64,000 nucleotides of DNA from Dyadobacter luteus. Its GTDB lineage: Bacteria; Bacteroidota; Bacteroidia; Cytophagales; Spirosomataceae. The position numbers and the translations under genes are program-made. Under the pieces are notes generated by a model, which ran no database searches, was not told the origin of the DNA, and worked only from the letters and a program-made list of their open reading frames with translations. Location of the stretch: contig NZ_QNUL01000022.1 of NCBI RefSeq assembly GCF_003383615.1, positions 1 through 64,000 on the forward strand. The letters run 5' to 3'. This document shows, piece after piece, positions 9,589 through 17,389 of the stretch (position 1 is the first letter of the stretch; each line of letters starts with the position of its first letter).

Positions 9589-9924
9589 TCAGCAACACAT
9601 TAGACTTTTTAACATATATGCGTATTCACCGTTGAGCATTAACCCGGGAGCGGAGCGGATGTCGACTAAGAAGGATACGCTTGGTGCGTCTACACCATTC
9701 ATTTCCTCCGAGTACAAGGCAGTGTCGAACGATAGAAAGCTTTTCCCTAGGTTTAAGATATGTTTGTTAACTACCTGGATTTTATCAGAATTGTAGTGCC
9801 TGAAAACATAGCTGTAGATCGTCTTGATCAGTGAGGCTATAATACCGTACCATAATTCACTGTTAATCAGTTTCTTTATGAAATCTAATAGCCCTAGAAT
9901 TGAGGTATTCGTAATTTTTCTCAT
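9589..9924 (-). CDS. Possible small protein, unknown
   Basis: A 111-codon frame. The N-terminal half is helical and moderately hydrophobic (LWYGIIASLIKTIYSYVF); the rest has no recognisable motif. It ends in two Cys residues. Support is only the length of the frame and its placement between other orphan genes, so it may not be expressed. Confidence 0.3.
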   Translation of the reverse strand: MRKITNTSILGLLDFIKKLINSELWYGIIASLIKTIYSYVFRHYNSDKIQVVNKHILNLGKSFLSFDTALYSEEMNGVDAPSVSFLVDIRSAPGLMLNGEYAYMLKSLMCC

Positions 9925-9951
9925 TTATCATTGAGTTTTAATCTTCTGGAT

Positions 9952-10139
9952 ATTCCGGAGCATGTTGCCCCCCAAAAAGCCGGAATGTTTTGGAATGTTT
10001 AAGTAGCCTGATTCGCTGGAATCGGCTGCCATTCCGGCATACGTTGACCCCCTTGAAAGTTGAGAACGGAACGTACCGGAGCATGTTGACCATTCTAAAA
10101 CGGATTTCGACATGGTGTACCGGAGCATACCGCCCCCTC
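9952..10139. repeat. IS21-like multiple end repeats, element missing
   Basis: Four related blocks of about 22 bp occur in one orientation at 9952-9973, 10031-10052, 10074-10095 and 10118-10139, built on YACCGGAGCATGTTGACCCC or close variants. Such multiple copies at element ends are typical of IS21-family elements. No istA or istB gene is present beside them, so this looks like a solo end or deletion remnant. Confidence 0.5.
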
Positions 10140-10315
10140 TTAGCGTTGCTGGTCACAAAAAGCGTGAGTACATAGGCTGGCGGAGAACTGAAGGCACCGA
10201 CAACAAGTTGAGTCTGTACATTGAGAGTTCTCAAACCCAAAGGCATATCTCAGATACTCTGGGAATAATTAAGTTGACTCAGGATCCAATTTTCTTTCTA
10301 AATGACAGATAGATA

Positions 10316-10960
10316 TCATACTATTTTGTCACTCGTGATAATTTCTAATAATTCTTTGTCGTCATAGTTGCCATTTATACCACCTTTGCTTCTCAAATAT
10401 TCTAAAATTGTTTTGTCGTCAAGATTATGAGCTTCTCTTATACCCCTACTAATAGTTTCGATGTAGTTTTTACTTGGTTTTGTCAACTGTTGCAAATCAT
10501 TTTCGTTTGTCAAGGTGAAAATAGGATAACCATTTTGTGGTCCTAAGTATACTATATTACCATACGAAGACGGTCGCTTAAATATGTATGAGCCGTCTTC
10601 AATTGCTCTGTCAAAGTCTATGGTTAATCCTTGTTTTGTATTTGTTTCTTGTCTGGCAATGTCAGTTAACTGTCCTTTTGTGACTAAATATATCCTTCCA
10701 ATTGTCGATACACCTGGCTCAAACGAAGTTCTAATAAATGCAACACCACCGTTTTCCCAATTTTCCGATTCCTTTGCAAAATAAAGTTCAGAACTAATAT
10801 GAAAGTCTTCATTGGCATCAGGCAATGTTTTGTCGCCACAACCATCATAAGTTCGCTTGGCTCCATTAGGTTGTCCACCTCTGACATAACATAGAAAACG
10901 TTCTTCCAAAATGTTTGAACCATAACATGCATACCAAACTTTGTCGTGTAGATTTTTCAT
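10316..10960 (-). CDS. Gamma-glutamylcyclotransferase-like protein
   Basis: A 214-residue protein starting at Met 10958-10960 (MKNLHDKVWYACYGSN). The frame extends 21 codons further, but the extension is basic and unconserved in character. WYACYGSNIL near the N-terminus matches the YGSN substrate-binding loop of the GGCT/AIG2-like fold, and GGVAFIRTS a few strands later fits the same fold. The family includes cyclotransferases acting on gamma-glutamyl amines as well as members without known substrates. It is an isolated gene among insertion-element remains. Confidence 0.55.
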   Translation of the reverse strand: MKNLHDKVWYACYGSNILEERFLCYVRGGQPNGAKRTYDGCGDKTLPDANEDFHISSELYFAKESENWENGGVAFIRTSFEPGVSTIGRIYLVTKGQLTDIARQETNTKQGLTIDFDRAIEDGSYIFKRPSSYGNIVYLGPQNGYPIFTLTNENDLQQLTKPSKNYIETISRGIREAHNLDDKTILEYLRSKGGINGNYDDKELLEIITSDKIV

Positions 10961-11108
10961 AATGGCTGTATTAGAATAGATGTAACGTTTTCGGGCTTTG
11001 CACTTGGGCAGTATATTGAGCACAGACGTTCATTTATTACCACGGCAAGCACAAAGCCTCAAGTGAAACGTCAACCATCCTGAACCAAAACCCGTGTTAT
11101 ATGCCATT

Positions 11109-11501
11109 TTATTCATACATATCAAGTGCAAATCTTACATTGTCGTTATTCAAGTCTTTTAATTTCTGTAAAGCGCTGTTGGAAACGGCTGAATTAATTG
11201 TTTTCAATGCATGAACACATTTTCTTAACGTCGCTTCGAGTTCATCATCATACCATCGAAATCGCTCCTTATTCAACGCGATATTCAATATTGGATCCAC
11301 AAATCGATCGTCAATTAAATTCTTTAAGTAAATAGTGTTTACTAAATCCTCATGGTGATTATGCCATGTACCAACAAGAGCTTTTTCAATATATTCATAG
11401 CAATTTCTGTCAAACTTTCCAAAACGTGTCAAGTCCAGACATTTTATAAGTTTCTGCTCATCCTCGCTTTCGACGGCACTCTTTAATTCTTTTTCCATCA
11501 T
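11109..11501 (-). CDS. Small helical protein, unknown
   Basis: A 130-residue, mostly alpha-helical protein starting at the double Met at 11496-11501 (MMEKELKSAVESEDEQ). The open frame reaches 11594, but the upstream part overlaps the decayed second copy of the 8.1 kb gene pair and is not credible as protein. The repeated helix pattern with alternating acidic residues resembles HEAT-like or immunity (SMI1/Imm-type) small proteins, without a clear match. Confidence 0.45.
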   Translation of the reverse strand: MMEKELKSAVESEDEQKLIKCLDLTRFGKFDRNCYEYIEKALVGTWHNHHEDLVNTIYLKNLIDDRFVDPILNIALNKERFRWYDDELEATLRKCVHALKTINSAVSNSALQKLKDLNNDNVRFALDMYE

Positions 11502-11583
11502 TGTGTGTTGTTTCGGTATTCGGAAAATGGTATTGAATGTTGTGGTGCTGGCCACGAAGGTAGCGCTGTCGAAATTCCATCTG

Positions 11584-11664
11584 TCAAACCACATTAAGCC
11601 ATGGCCACTTATATATGTTAAGTTTTGAATAGTAATTGTATAATATCTTTCGTATTGTTTTCGT
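11584..11664 (-). pseudogene. Decayed copy of the gene at 8098-8367
   Basis: Read on the minus strand, the codons from 11664 give TKTIRKILYNYYSK, matching MKTLLKILYNYYSK at the start of the 89-residue protein at 8.1-8.4 kb. The start codon is ACG in place of ATG. After a stretch of divergence the shared PW pair is followed within a few codons by a stop at 11584-11586. The gene is dead. Confidence 0.6.
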
Positions 11665-11692
11665 GTTTGTTACAGAATTTTAACAAAAATAG

Positions 11693-11851
11693 ATGGTCAC
11701 CTCAAAGTTTGCTAACATCCTGGTCACTAAAGTGATTACTGGTGGTTACGATCCAACAACGGATCCTGAGCATGTAGTGACACAAGTATGGGATGATAAT
11801 GAGATCATCGCAGAACACCTGACCAACCCTGAGAATGTATTGGGAAATTAA
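11693..11851 (+). CDS. Small protein, copy 2 of a duplicated gene
   Basis: A 52-residue frame (start MVTSKFANILVTKV, end PENVLGN). It is related to the 5' part of the frameshifted gene at 8396-8663, with shared SKFAN, TGG.DP.TDP and V.TQV patterns and a similar upstream region. Compared with the reconstructed copy 1 it is shorter at the C-terminus, so it may itself be truncated. Too short and unlike known families for a function call. Confidence 0.4.
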   Translation: MVTSKFANILVTKVITGGYDPTTDPEHVVTQVWDDNEIIAEHLTNPENVLGN

Positions 11852-11934
11852 GTTTGGGGCATTTCTCGAATCCTTTGTAACATCAACTGAGTATTTGCTA
11901 AATATAGCCAAGCTACCGAAGATGATATTGTATA

Positions 11935-12292
11935 TTAATAATCTTTAACAAGTCTTCTGAAGTAATTTGTCCATGCAACGGTCCTTTCGACTACCCAACG
12001 CTATGCGACAGGTACGAATCCCTGCGTTGACTCAGGCTGGGAAGCCCTTTCAAATCCAATGCCAAATTCCTTCATTTTCTTGGCAAAGACACCATTATAC
12101 GCCTGGTCTCCGTAATTTTTTTTAGCCGTTCGTCTAAGCATAAAATGTCAGCGGTCAAAGTTAGCGTCGTGTGTGCATGAGCGGCCCAAATTCGACCGCC
12201 ACTAGCAACCAATAACTGACGTTTTCGGCCGTTTACTTTTTTATTTGCATCAACCCCCTACTTTCATAAATCGTAGGTAAAAGCTTAACACC
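11935..12292 (-). pseudogene. IS5-family transposase, C-terminal part (decayed)
   Basis: Minus-strand reading gives pieces of an IS5-family DDE transposase: SGVKLLPTIYESRG, KKVNGRKRQLLV, GDQAYNGVFAKKMKEFG and VERTVAWTNYFRRLVKDY before TAA at 11935-11937. The last piece matches the RWVVERT.AW..YFRRL.KDY ending of the family. At least two frameshifts (one in a run of G near 12255) and an internal TAG show it is inactive. The N-terminal part is at 13595-13850; the IS110 element separates them. Confidence 0.75.
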
Positions 12293-12375
12293 GCTTCGGC
12301 CTTTAGATTTATACTATGTAACAATTCTTAGAATACAATTGAAAAGTTTTATTTTAGAATACTGTTAAAATGATA

Positions 12376-12458
12376 GTAACCAGCCCCAGTGGAGAGTGCC
12401 TTACCGCCTTCGGCTGAGCTAACGACTCATGGATCGATTCAAGGCTCCACTGGGTTAC
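12376..12458 (+). ncRNA. Candidate bridge RNA core of the IS110 element
   Basis: A strong stem-loop in the left non-coding region: GTAACC and CCCAGTGGAG (12376-12394) pair with CTCCACTGGGTTAC (12445-12458). Inside, GAGT pairs with ACTC around a GCC-TTC-GGC mini-hairpin. IS110-family recombinases use a structured RNA from this region that has target- and donor-binding loops. Further small hairpins follow at about 12489-12515 (AGGT/ACCT). The RNA limits and guide bases cannot be set from one copy. Confidence 0.55.
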
Positions 12459-12563
12459 TGTAACACAAGACTCAAATAGAAATTCAGGTTTAAGACCTAT
12501 TAGCAAGGTATTGAGTGTGAAACAGTTTGCCGGTTTAAATAGACTAAAAATGCATCTAAAATT

Positions 12564-13574
12564 ATGGAAAAGTTTCTGTATTTCGTTGGTATTGATATCT
12601 CAAAAGCCACGCTAGATTTTGCAGTAGTAATAGCTAATAAGGTCTTATTTCATTTTCATTCCAGTAACGATAAGGATGGAATAGAAACATTTGTTAAACA
12701 TCTAAAAGCGGCATGTCCAGAATCCAATTTGCACAATAGTTTGTATTGCATGGAGCATACAGGTATTTATAACAATCACCTGCTCAACTACTTGAATTCT
12801 AAAAAAGCAAATGTCTGGGTAGAACATCCGGTCAACATCAAAGAAAGTTTAGGCATGATTCGGGGTAAAAATGATAAAGTAGATGCCAAGCGGATCGCTT
12901 TTTATGCATACAAAAATCGTGATGAAGTTCGCTTGTGGCTTCCCAAGCGGGAAGTTATCCAAAAATTAGATCGTTTGACTGCCACACGTAACCGGCTAAT
13001 TAAAGTTCGGAAAATATTACAATCCCCCTTGACCGACAGCCAGGACTTTATTACTAAAAAGGATCACGATGACGCTCGAAGAGCTTGCAAAAAAACAATG
13101 GATTCCCTTAAAAAGGATGTTCAAAACATTGAGAAGCTAATAAAAGAAGTCATCCAGAGCGATATCTACCTTAAGGAACTGTTTGAATTTATCGAATCAG
13201 TAAAAGGAATTGGCCCAACAATTGCTGCTGAAATTTTAATTTCAACCAATGAATTTAAAGATATAACAGATCCAAAAAAGTTTGCTTGCCATTCCGGAGT
13301 TGTTCCTTTTGAGAATCAGTCTGGAAAGTATAAAGGCCGATCCAGGACTAGCAACAAAGCCAATAAGCAATTGAAAGCGCTATTACATAACGGAGCTATG
13401 TCCGCTATTCAACACTCCCCAGAACTTAGGGAGTACTATTTACGTAAAACGGCAGAAGGAAAAAACCAAATGCTTGTTATCAATAATGTCTGTAACAAAC
13501 TTATTCATCGAGTTTTTGCCTGTGTCAGAGAAAAACGAAAATATGAAGATTCTTTTTCCCTTTTAGTTGCATAG
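12564..13574 (+). CDS. IS110-family transposase (DEDD recombinase)
   Basis: A 336-residue recombinase that moves the element through an RNA-guided reaction. The N-terminal RuvC-like domain shows the acidic residues in context: GIDISK near residue 10, CMEHTGIY near 68, and NDKVDAKRIA near 112. The C-terminal transposase_20 domain has VKGIGPTIAAEILIST followed by HSGVVP and the SGKYKGRSRTSNKANKQLK segment with the conserved Ser. The gene is full length with no stop or frameshift, so the element may be active. Confidence 0.92.
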   Translation: MEKFLYFVGIDISKATLDFAVVIANKVLFHFHSSNDKDGIETFVKHLKAACPESNLHNSLYCMEHTGIYNNHLLNYLNSKKANVWVEHPVNIKESLGMIRGKNDKVDAKRIAFYAYKNRDEVRLWLPKREVIQKLDRLTATRNRLIKVRKILQSPLTDSQDFITKKDHDDARRACKKTMDSLKKDVQNIEKLIKEVIQSDIYLKELFEFIESVKGIGPTIAAEILISTNEFKDITDPKKFACHSGVVPFENQSGKYKGRSRTSNKANKQLKALLHNGAMSAIQHSPELREYYLRKTAEGKNQMLVINNVCNKLIHRVFACVREKRKYEDSFSLLVA

Positions 13575-13594
13575 ATCATAGAAATCGGTCCGAT

Positions 13595-13850
13595 TTGACT
13601 GTCAATACATAATACAGAAGGCCATTCTTCCCTTCTCTGCGCTTTTCGATCCGATTTATTAAGTGCTAAATTTATCTGATGTAGTAGACCGTTTCTCTTC
13701 CACTTGTCAAAGTAATAGTGAACAACCTGCCAGTTAGGTCAATTGGACGGCAAATTACGCCACTGACAGCCAGTAAGAACTATGAAAAGCAAAGCGTTAA
13801 CGACTTCTCGAAGGTCTAATTTTCTTTTTCGTTTTAAATTGAAAAAACAC
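13595..13850 (-). pseudogene. IS5-family transposase, N-terminal part (decayed)
   Basis: The minus strand reads KRKRKLDLREVVNALLF, LTGCQWRNLPSN, a stop, WQVVHYYFDKWKRNGLLHQ and SVLCIDSQ. These match the N-terminal half of IS5-family transposases, where LREVVNA, TGCQWR and CIDSQ are typical. The in-frame stop and missing start show decay. The break after CIDSQ is the insertion point of the IS110 element. Confidence 0.72.
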
Positions 13851-14056
13851 GAAATTGCCACCCATTGGGGATCGCGGGGCGGCCCGTGCCGTCAGTTTTA
13901 AAAACTGTTTGTTCGAATCTTTGGAGTCTGGCCACAACAAAGTTGATACGATCCCCGATATTCTCAATTCCCCAACACATTCTAGATCTTTATTTGAGAT
14001 CCGAGGGATCATCAAATGGTTGTTAGAAGATATAACATTATATGGAAATGATGAAT

Positions 14057-14557
14057 ATGAAAATCCTATTTCTATTTATTTTATTGGCAGGTTGCCAACA
14101 AAAGGAGGAGGTCAAGTACTTAGTTTTTAATACTGACATTGACAGTGTTCAAGATAGTATAAAGAAATTTGAGCGTATTTTGGAGAAATTACCTGCTCCT
14201 AATGATCCTGAAAAAAATTTGGGATACTATATTATGATTGAAAATACAGACACTTTGTTGTATGTAAATCAAGAGAAAATTGGTCAATTTAATGATATTT
14301 CGTTACCACAAAAACTTCTTCAATTTGGTTTTCCAAAAGAAGATAGTAGGACATTTGTTAGAGTAGCAAGAATGCTTTTTTCAAATAAAATTTACTTTGC
14401 AAATAGACAGTGTGGTTTTTGGGAATTTGTATATCAAGGGAGTAATGATCGAGGAAGATATAGAGGAATAGTTAATGATGAAAACAGATCATATAATTAC
14501 ATTTCCTGTCATAGGGAGGTAGCTGACTCTGTTGGTAGCCTAAAACTTGTAAAATAA
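14057..14557 (+). CDS. Small lipoprotein, unknown
   Basis: A 166-residue predicted lipoprotein. The start at ATG 14057 (MKILFLFILLAGCQQ) gives a standard short signal peptide with lipobox LLAGC, Cys13; earlier in-frame ATGs at 14042, 14048 and 14051 would add only charged residues. The mature part is mixed alpha/beta and ends with a region rich in Arg, Tyr and Ser (DRGRYRGIVNDENRSYNYIS). No family recognised. It is one of several orphan lipoproteins in this decayed accessory block. Confidence 0.6.
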   Translation: MKILFLFILLAGCQQKEEVKYLVFNTDIDSVQDSIKKFERILEKLPAPNDPEKNLGYYIMIENTDTLLYVNQEKIGQFNDISLPQKLLQFGFPKEDSRTFVRVARMLFSNKIYFANRQCGFWEFVYQGSNDRGRYRGIVNDENRSYNYISCHREVADSVGSLKLVK

Positions 14558-14690
14558 CTTATTTTGCTGAACCTTGATTAACTCGCTTCTAGCCAGTTCT
14601 GTGGCTTGATCTCTGTCACTTTCCCAGAATGTTCCGGATAAAGCGCGTTCAGTTGGGTATTACTCAGCTAGATCCAACATTATTATTCCT

Positions 14691-15152
14691 TCACTTTACA
14701 GATGAGTAATATCTATTTTGTTCACCCCTCAGTTTATTTGTCAGTTCTCGCGCACAGTATTGCTCGTCTGATTTTAACCAGAGTTTAAGATTTTCTGCCG
14801 GATTTATTCTAAACTTGTATGTTTTTCCATTTCGAAGATATAACTTGTACTCATTCCTGAATAAGATTGTCATTAAAATCTTATCAAACTCCTCTATGAT
14901 AACACTCTCACTATTATATACATTACAGAATTGAATAAAATTATTCTCATACCAAATGTTCCACAATTTAAAATTTCCCTTTTGAAATATAATACTGAAA
15001 GCTAAAGCAAAACCTAAAATTACTACTAAGTAATAATTGAAATTTAAACATATCCTTATAAGAATGGGCACAAGGAGGCTTAGGGTAAAAATCCAGCCTA
15101 TAATTTGAAGTAATCGTGCATCACCACGACTAATTTTAATCAAGTTATTCAT
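14691..15152 (-). CDS. Small membrane protein with PH-like layout, unknown
   Basis: A 153-residue protein with two close hydrophobic helices (residues about 14-34 and 40-57) and then a beta-rich domain ending in a basic helix. The architecture matches the 140-residue protein at 8938-9360, though direct sequence identity is low. Such proteins are often immunity or membrane-stress factors; nothing here proves it. AT-rich, transcribed alone. Confidence 0.5.
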   Translation of the reverse strand: MNNLIKISRGDARLLQIIGWIFTLSLLVPILIRICLNFNYYLVVILGFALAFSIIFQKGNFKLWNIWYENNFIQFCNVYNSESVIIEEFDKILMTILFRNEYKLYLRNGKTYKFRINPAENLKLWLKSDEQYCARELTNKLRGEQNRYYSSVK

Positions 15153-15826
15153 CGTTACGTATTTTCCCTTGCCTATTTCTCTCTGTTGAAAATTTCATAA
15201 CAGCTACCACTGGCAATGCGCTAGCAGGAGTAGGAGCTGCAACATCAGCTACACCGACATCAATTTTCGCCAATGATGATATTTTGCCTTTCATACCTCT
15301 GTTGAGAAGTTAACGACTGGACGGTCGTTGCATACACATGATATCCCTTTTTCATATTCTCTAATCAGCAAAGCGCTTTGGTGCATTAATTTACCGAATG
15401 GTCCTCAAATTGGCGACGATTTAATTTGCATCCGTTTTTTTTGGATTTTTCTAAACTCGGAAATGTCATAGAATACTTGAATCCTAGACCGACCGGTCGG
15501 GTGTCTTACAAAGTTGACTATCAATACAATCAGAACAACTATCCGATCAAAACTGAGCAAATCACAAAGAATGATACAGTCCTGCTTAGTTGGGTATATA
15601 TATGTCGTTGACTTCAAATTCATTTGTGAGCCTTTGGCAAAAGTTCTAGAGGTAAAAGAAGACCTTCAATACGTCTTCATTCTCTAGTTATGCAGATTAT
15701 TACTGCGTCTGTAAAGCGGTTTCTCTGATTTTGGGCACATGAGTGTTATTGGCAATACAATAAAACTATTAAATGATAAGCAGCACCCATCTTCTCCATA
15801 AAAAGGCTCGTAGATCCACATCTAAT
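15153..15826. other. Gene-remnant region
   Basis: About 670 bp without an intact gene. The plus strand at about 15190-15312 reads an Ala/Thr-rich tail (NALAGVGAATSATPTSIFA) ending at a stop. At 15426-15611 a 61-codon frame contains a VDYQYNQNNYPIKTEQI repeat-like piece similar to the ends of YD-type or DUF4595-like surface proteins. Both look like C-terminal leftovers of larger secreted proteins. Neither has a credible start. Confidence 0.35.
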
Positions 15827-16183
15827 TCAGTTGAACTCTTCACCTCTGCACTTAAATGGGAATACTAAAATAGTATCAGCCTTATGAATGTAAAACTTTA
15901 ATTCACCCTTACGTTTAACTACCGTATCTCCTACAGCTATATCCTTAATAAACGGCTGGGACCATGTGTAGTTTTGCCTAAGAAACTTCCCCTTCTTATT
16001 GGTAATTGGGTTGGTGCCTTCAAGCCTTAGCCTATAAGCACTCCCTGAAGTACGTTCTATAATTAAATTTAAATCATCTGGTCTATTAACTTCAGCTGCG
16101 TCTTCGCATGAAGCCTCGCGAAAGCAAGAGTACAGTAAAATAGAACCTAGTAGAAAAATTATTAGACTGTTTTTTTTTCTCAT
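15827..16183 (-). CDS. Small lipoprotein, possible immunity protein
   Basis: A 118-residue lipoprotein with signal peptide and lipobox LLYSC (Cys20). The mature domain is a small beta-rich module. Its ATG overlaps the TGA of the preceding 60-codon frame (ATGA), so the two would be translationally coupled. A short basic peptide followed by a coupled lipoprotein is the arrangement seen in toxin-tail/immunity pairs; here it is an inference. Confidence 0.55.
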   Translation of the reverse strand: MRKKNSLIIFLLGSILLYSCFREASCEDAAEVNRPDDLNLIIERTSGSAYRLRLEGTNPITNKKGKFLRQNYTWSQPFIKDIAVGDTVVKRKGELKFYIHKADTILVFPFKCRGEEFN

Positions 16184-16362
16184 CTTTTTCTAGAGTTTAT
16201 CTGCTTGGAAGTCGCTATCGAATATGTGCGCCTATGCCCGCACTCTAACGAAAACCTATAATAGCCCAAACCCACCAACGTCACCTTCCAGCGTTTCTTC
16301 AATAACTCGCTTATGCGACTGGCCAAGAAATCATTGATGCCACGCCTCTTGAACTGCGTCAA
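16180..16362 (-). CDS. Small basic protein or toxin-tail remnant
   Basis: A 60-codon frame beginning with TTG. The product is strongly basic, ending in Cys-Gly-His-Arg-Arg and a Lys/Arg tail. The frame stays open for about 28 codons further upstream without an ATG, so it could be the C-terminal end of a longer lost protein. It is coupled to the downstream lipoprotein gene by an ATGA overlap. No domain recognised. Confidence 0.3.
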   Translation of the reverse strand: MTQFKRRGINDFLASRISELLKKRWKVTLVGLGYYRFSLECGHRRTYSIATSKQINSRKR

Positions 16363-16413
16363 AAAGTATTTTGATAATTTTTTTTTCGCTAAGACTAAAT
16401 TTTCTGCGAAATA

Positions 16414-16462
16414 AAAATCTGTGTAAAGTTAAAAACTCCGATTTCAACTTTACACAGATTTT
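16414..16462. repeat. Long perfect inverted repeat
   Basis: AAAATCTGTGTAAAGTT (16414-16430) and AACTTTACACAGATTTT (16446-16462) form a 17-bp perfect stem with a 15-base loop. It lies between two minus-strand genes and may terminate the upstream one. The CTGTGTAAA ends also resemble termini of some transposable elements. Confidence 0.55.
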
Positions 16463-16556
16463 GAGATAGTGTCGTTTTTAACTCACAAGGGCGATTTATA
16501 ATTTACTTACTTCCCAGATAAAATCAGCCATATCAAGCTGGTCTTCAATACTTTCA

Positions 16557-17096
16557 TCAATGTCTGTCTTCACCTGTTTTATCTATTGCATAATTCTCAT
16601 CTATATTGATAATTAGATAATCAACACCCTCATTGACATCTTTAAATTTAGTTGCACTTGGTTTATAAAGTAATGCGCCAAGGGTATCTGAATATTCCAC
16701 AAACTCCCACTTCCCAGTCGAATCGTTTTCAATCGAGTACATTTTTCGATTAGTTCGTAGGTTACCTCCATCCCTCACTATTATTTTATCAGAAAATCCT
16801 TCGCCATTGGAAAAATATAATGTCAAAAATTGTCTGCTAATCGTTTTAATATGACTTCCTGTTGGCTTTTCGTCACTTTCATACCTATCTGGTATCAAGT
16901 ATACCTCCCCATTGGATTTCTTCCAAACAGTAACGCATTTGTCATCGGAGAGACAATAAATGTATTTGACTCCATCAGACATTAAAACACTTGCCATCAA
17001 AAAGACAAAATATACTAAAATCGCAACTACTAGTATTTTACCTATTTCCTTTACCATTTTGGCCGAGCTAACGCCGGATTTAGTGCCTTGTTCCAT
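16557..17096 (-). CDS. Single-pass membrane protein after Rhs end
   Basis: A 179-residue protein with one transmembrane helix (residues about 17-38, KILVVAILVYFVFLMASVLM) and a beta-rich outer domain. Its ATG is only 3 bp after the stop of an Rhs core remnant, the usual place for the cognate immunity gene of an Rhs toxin. The toxin tail itself is missing (only about 15 codons remain after the core), so this may be an immunity gene that outlived its toxin. Confidence 0.5.
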   Translation of the reverse strand: MEQGTKSGVSSAKMVKEIGKILVVAILVYFVFLMASVLMSDGVKYIYCLSDDKCVTVWKKSNGEVYLIPDRYESDEKPTGSHIKTISRQFLTLYFSNGEGFSDKIIVRDGGNLRTNRKMYSIENDSTGKWEFVEYSDTLGALLYKPSATKFKDVNEGVDYLIINIDENYAIDKTGEDRH

Positions 17097-17099
17097 TTT

Positions 17100-17324
17100 C
17101 TACTGAATTGCTCCATCTTCATTCCTGGAAACGTCAATATGTATCGGAGCCATGCCTGTTGGATCAGTCATGATAATGGGACTGCTCATTGTGTAATTGT
17201 AAAGCGACCAACTTTGAAATTTCTCGGCTAAAGAATCTACAGTTACCCATCCTCCAATCTCAGCCATATACATCCTTGCCCCGTAATCCAGCCAACCGGT
17301 TTCAGGGTACTTTTCTTTCCGGTT
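17100..17324 (-). pseudogene. Rhs/YD-repeat core remnant
   Basis: A 74-codon minus-strand frame reads ETGWLDYGARMYMAEIGGW, VDSLAEKFQSWSLYNYTMS and SPIIMTDPTGMAP. This matches the conserved C-terminal signature of Rhs-repeat proteins (LDYGARMYD..IGRW...DPLAE...Y.Y..NNPI...DP.G), after which the variable toxin domain normally begins. Here only about 15 residues follow. Upstream a stop at 17325-17327 and the nearby dnaE2 gene show that the large N-terminal part is deleted. Confidence 0.75.
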
Positions 17325-17389
17325 CTAAAAGTATTTATTAACTGCATCATTCCCATTTCTAATTACAATTTCTCTCTTAGACAAACCCC

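Larger units (their letters stand above)
12293..13594 (+). mobile_element. IS110-family insertion sequence inside IS5 remnant
   Basis: About 1.3 kb element defined by the break in the IS5-family transposase: that gene reads ...CIDSQ up to 13595 and resumes with VKLLP at about 12289. No terminal inverted repeats or long target duplication are visible, as expected for IS110. It has one transposase gene, a 271-bp left non-coding region and only about 20 bp after the gene, the layout of the IS110 rather than IS1111 group. The exact ends are uncertain by a few bases. Confidence 0.75.

Noticed and set aside
13855..14130. A 91-codon plus-strand frame upstream of the lipoprotein
   Set aside because: It overlaps the lipoprotein gene in another frame and consists of unrelated remnant sequence.
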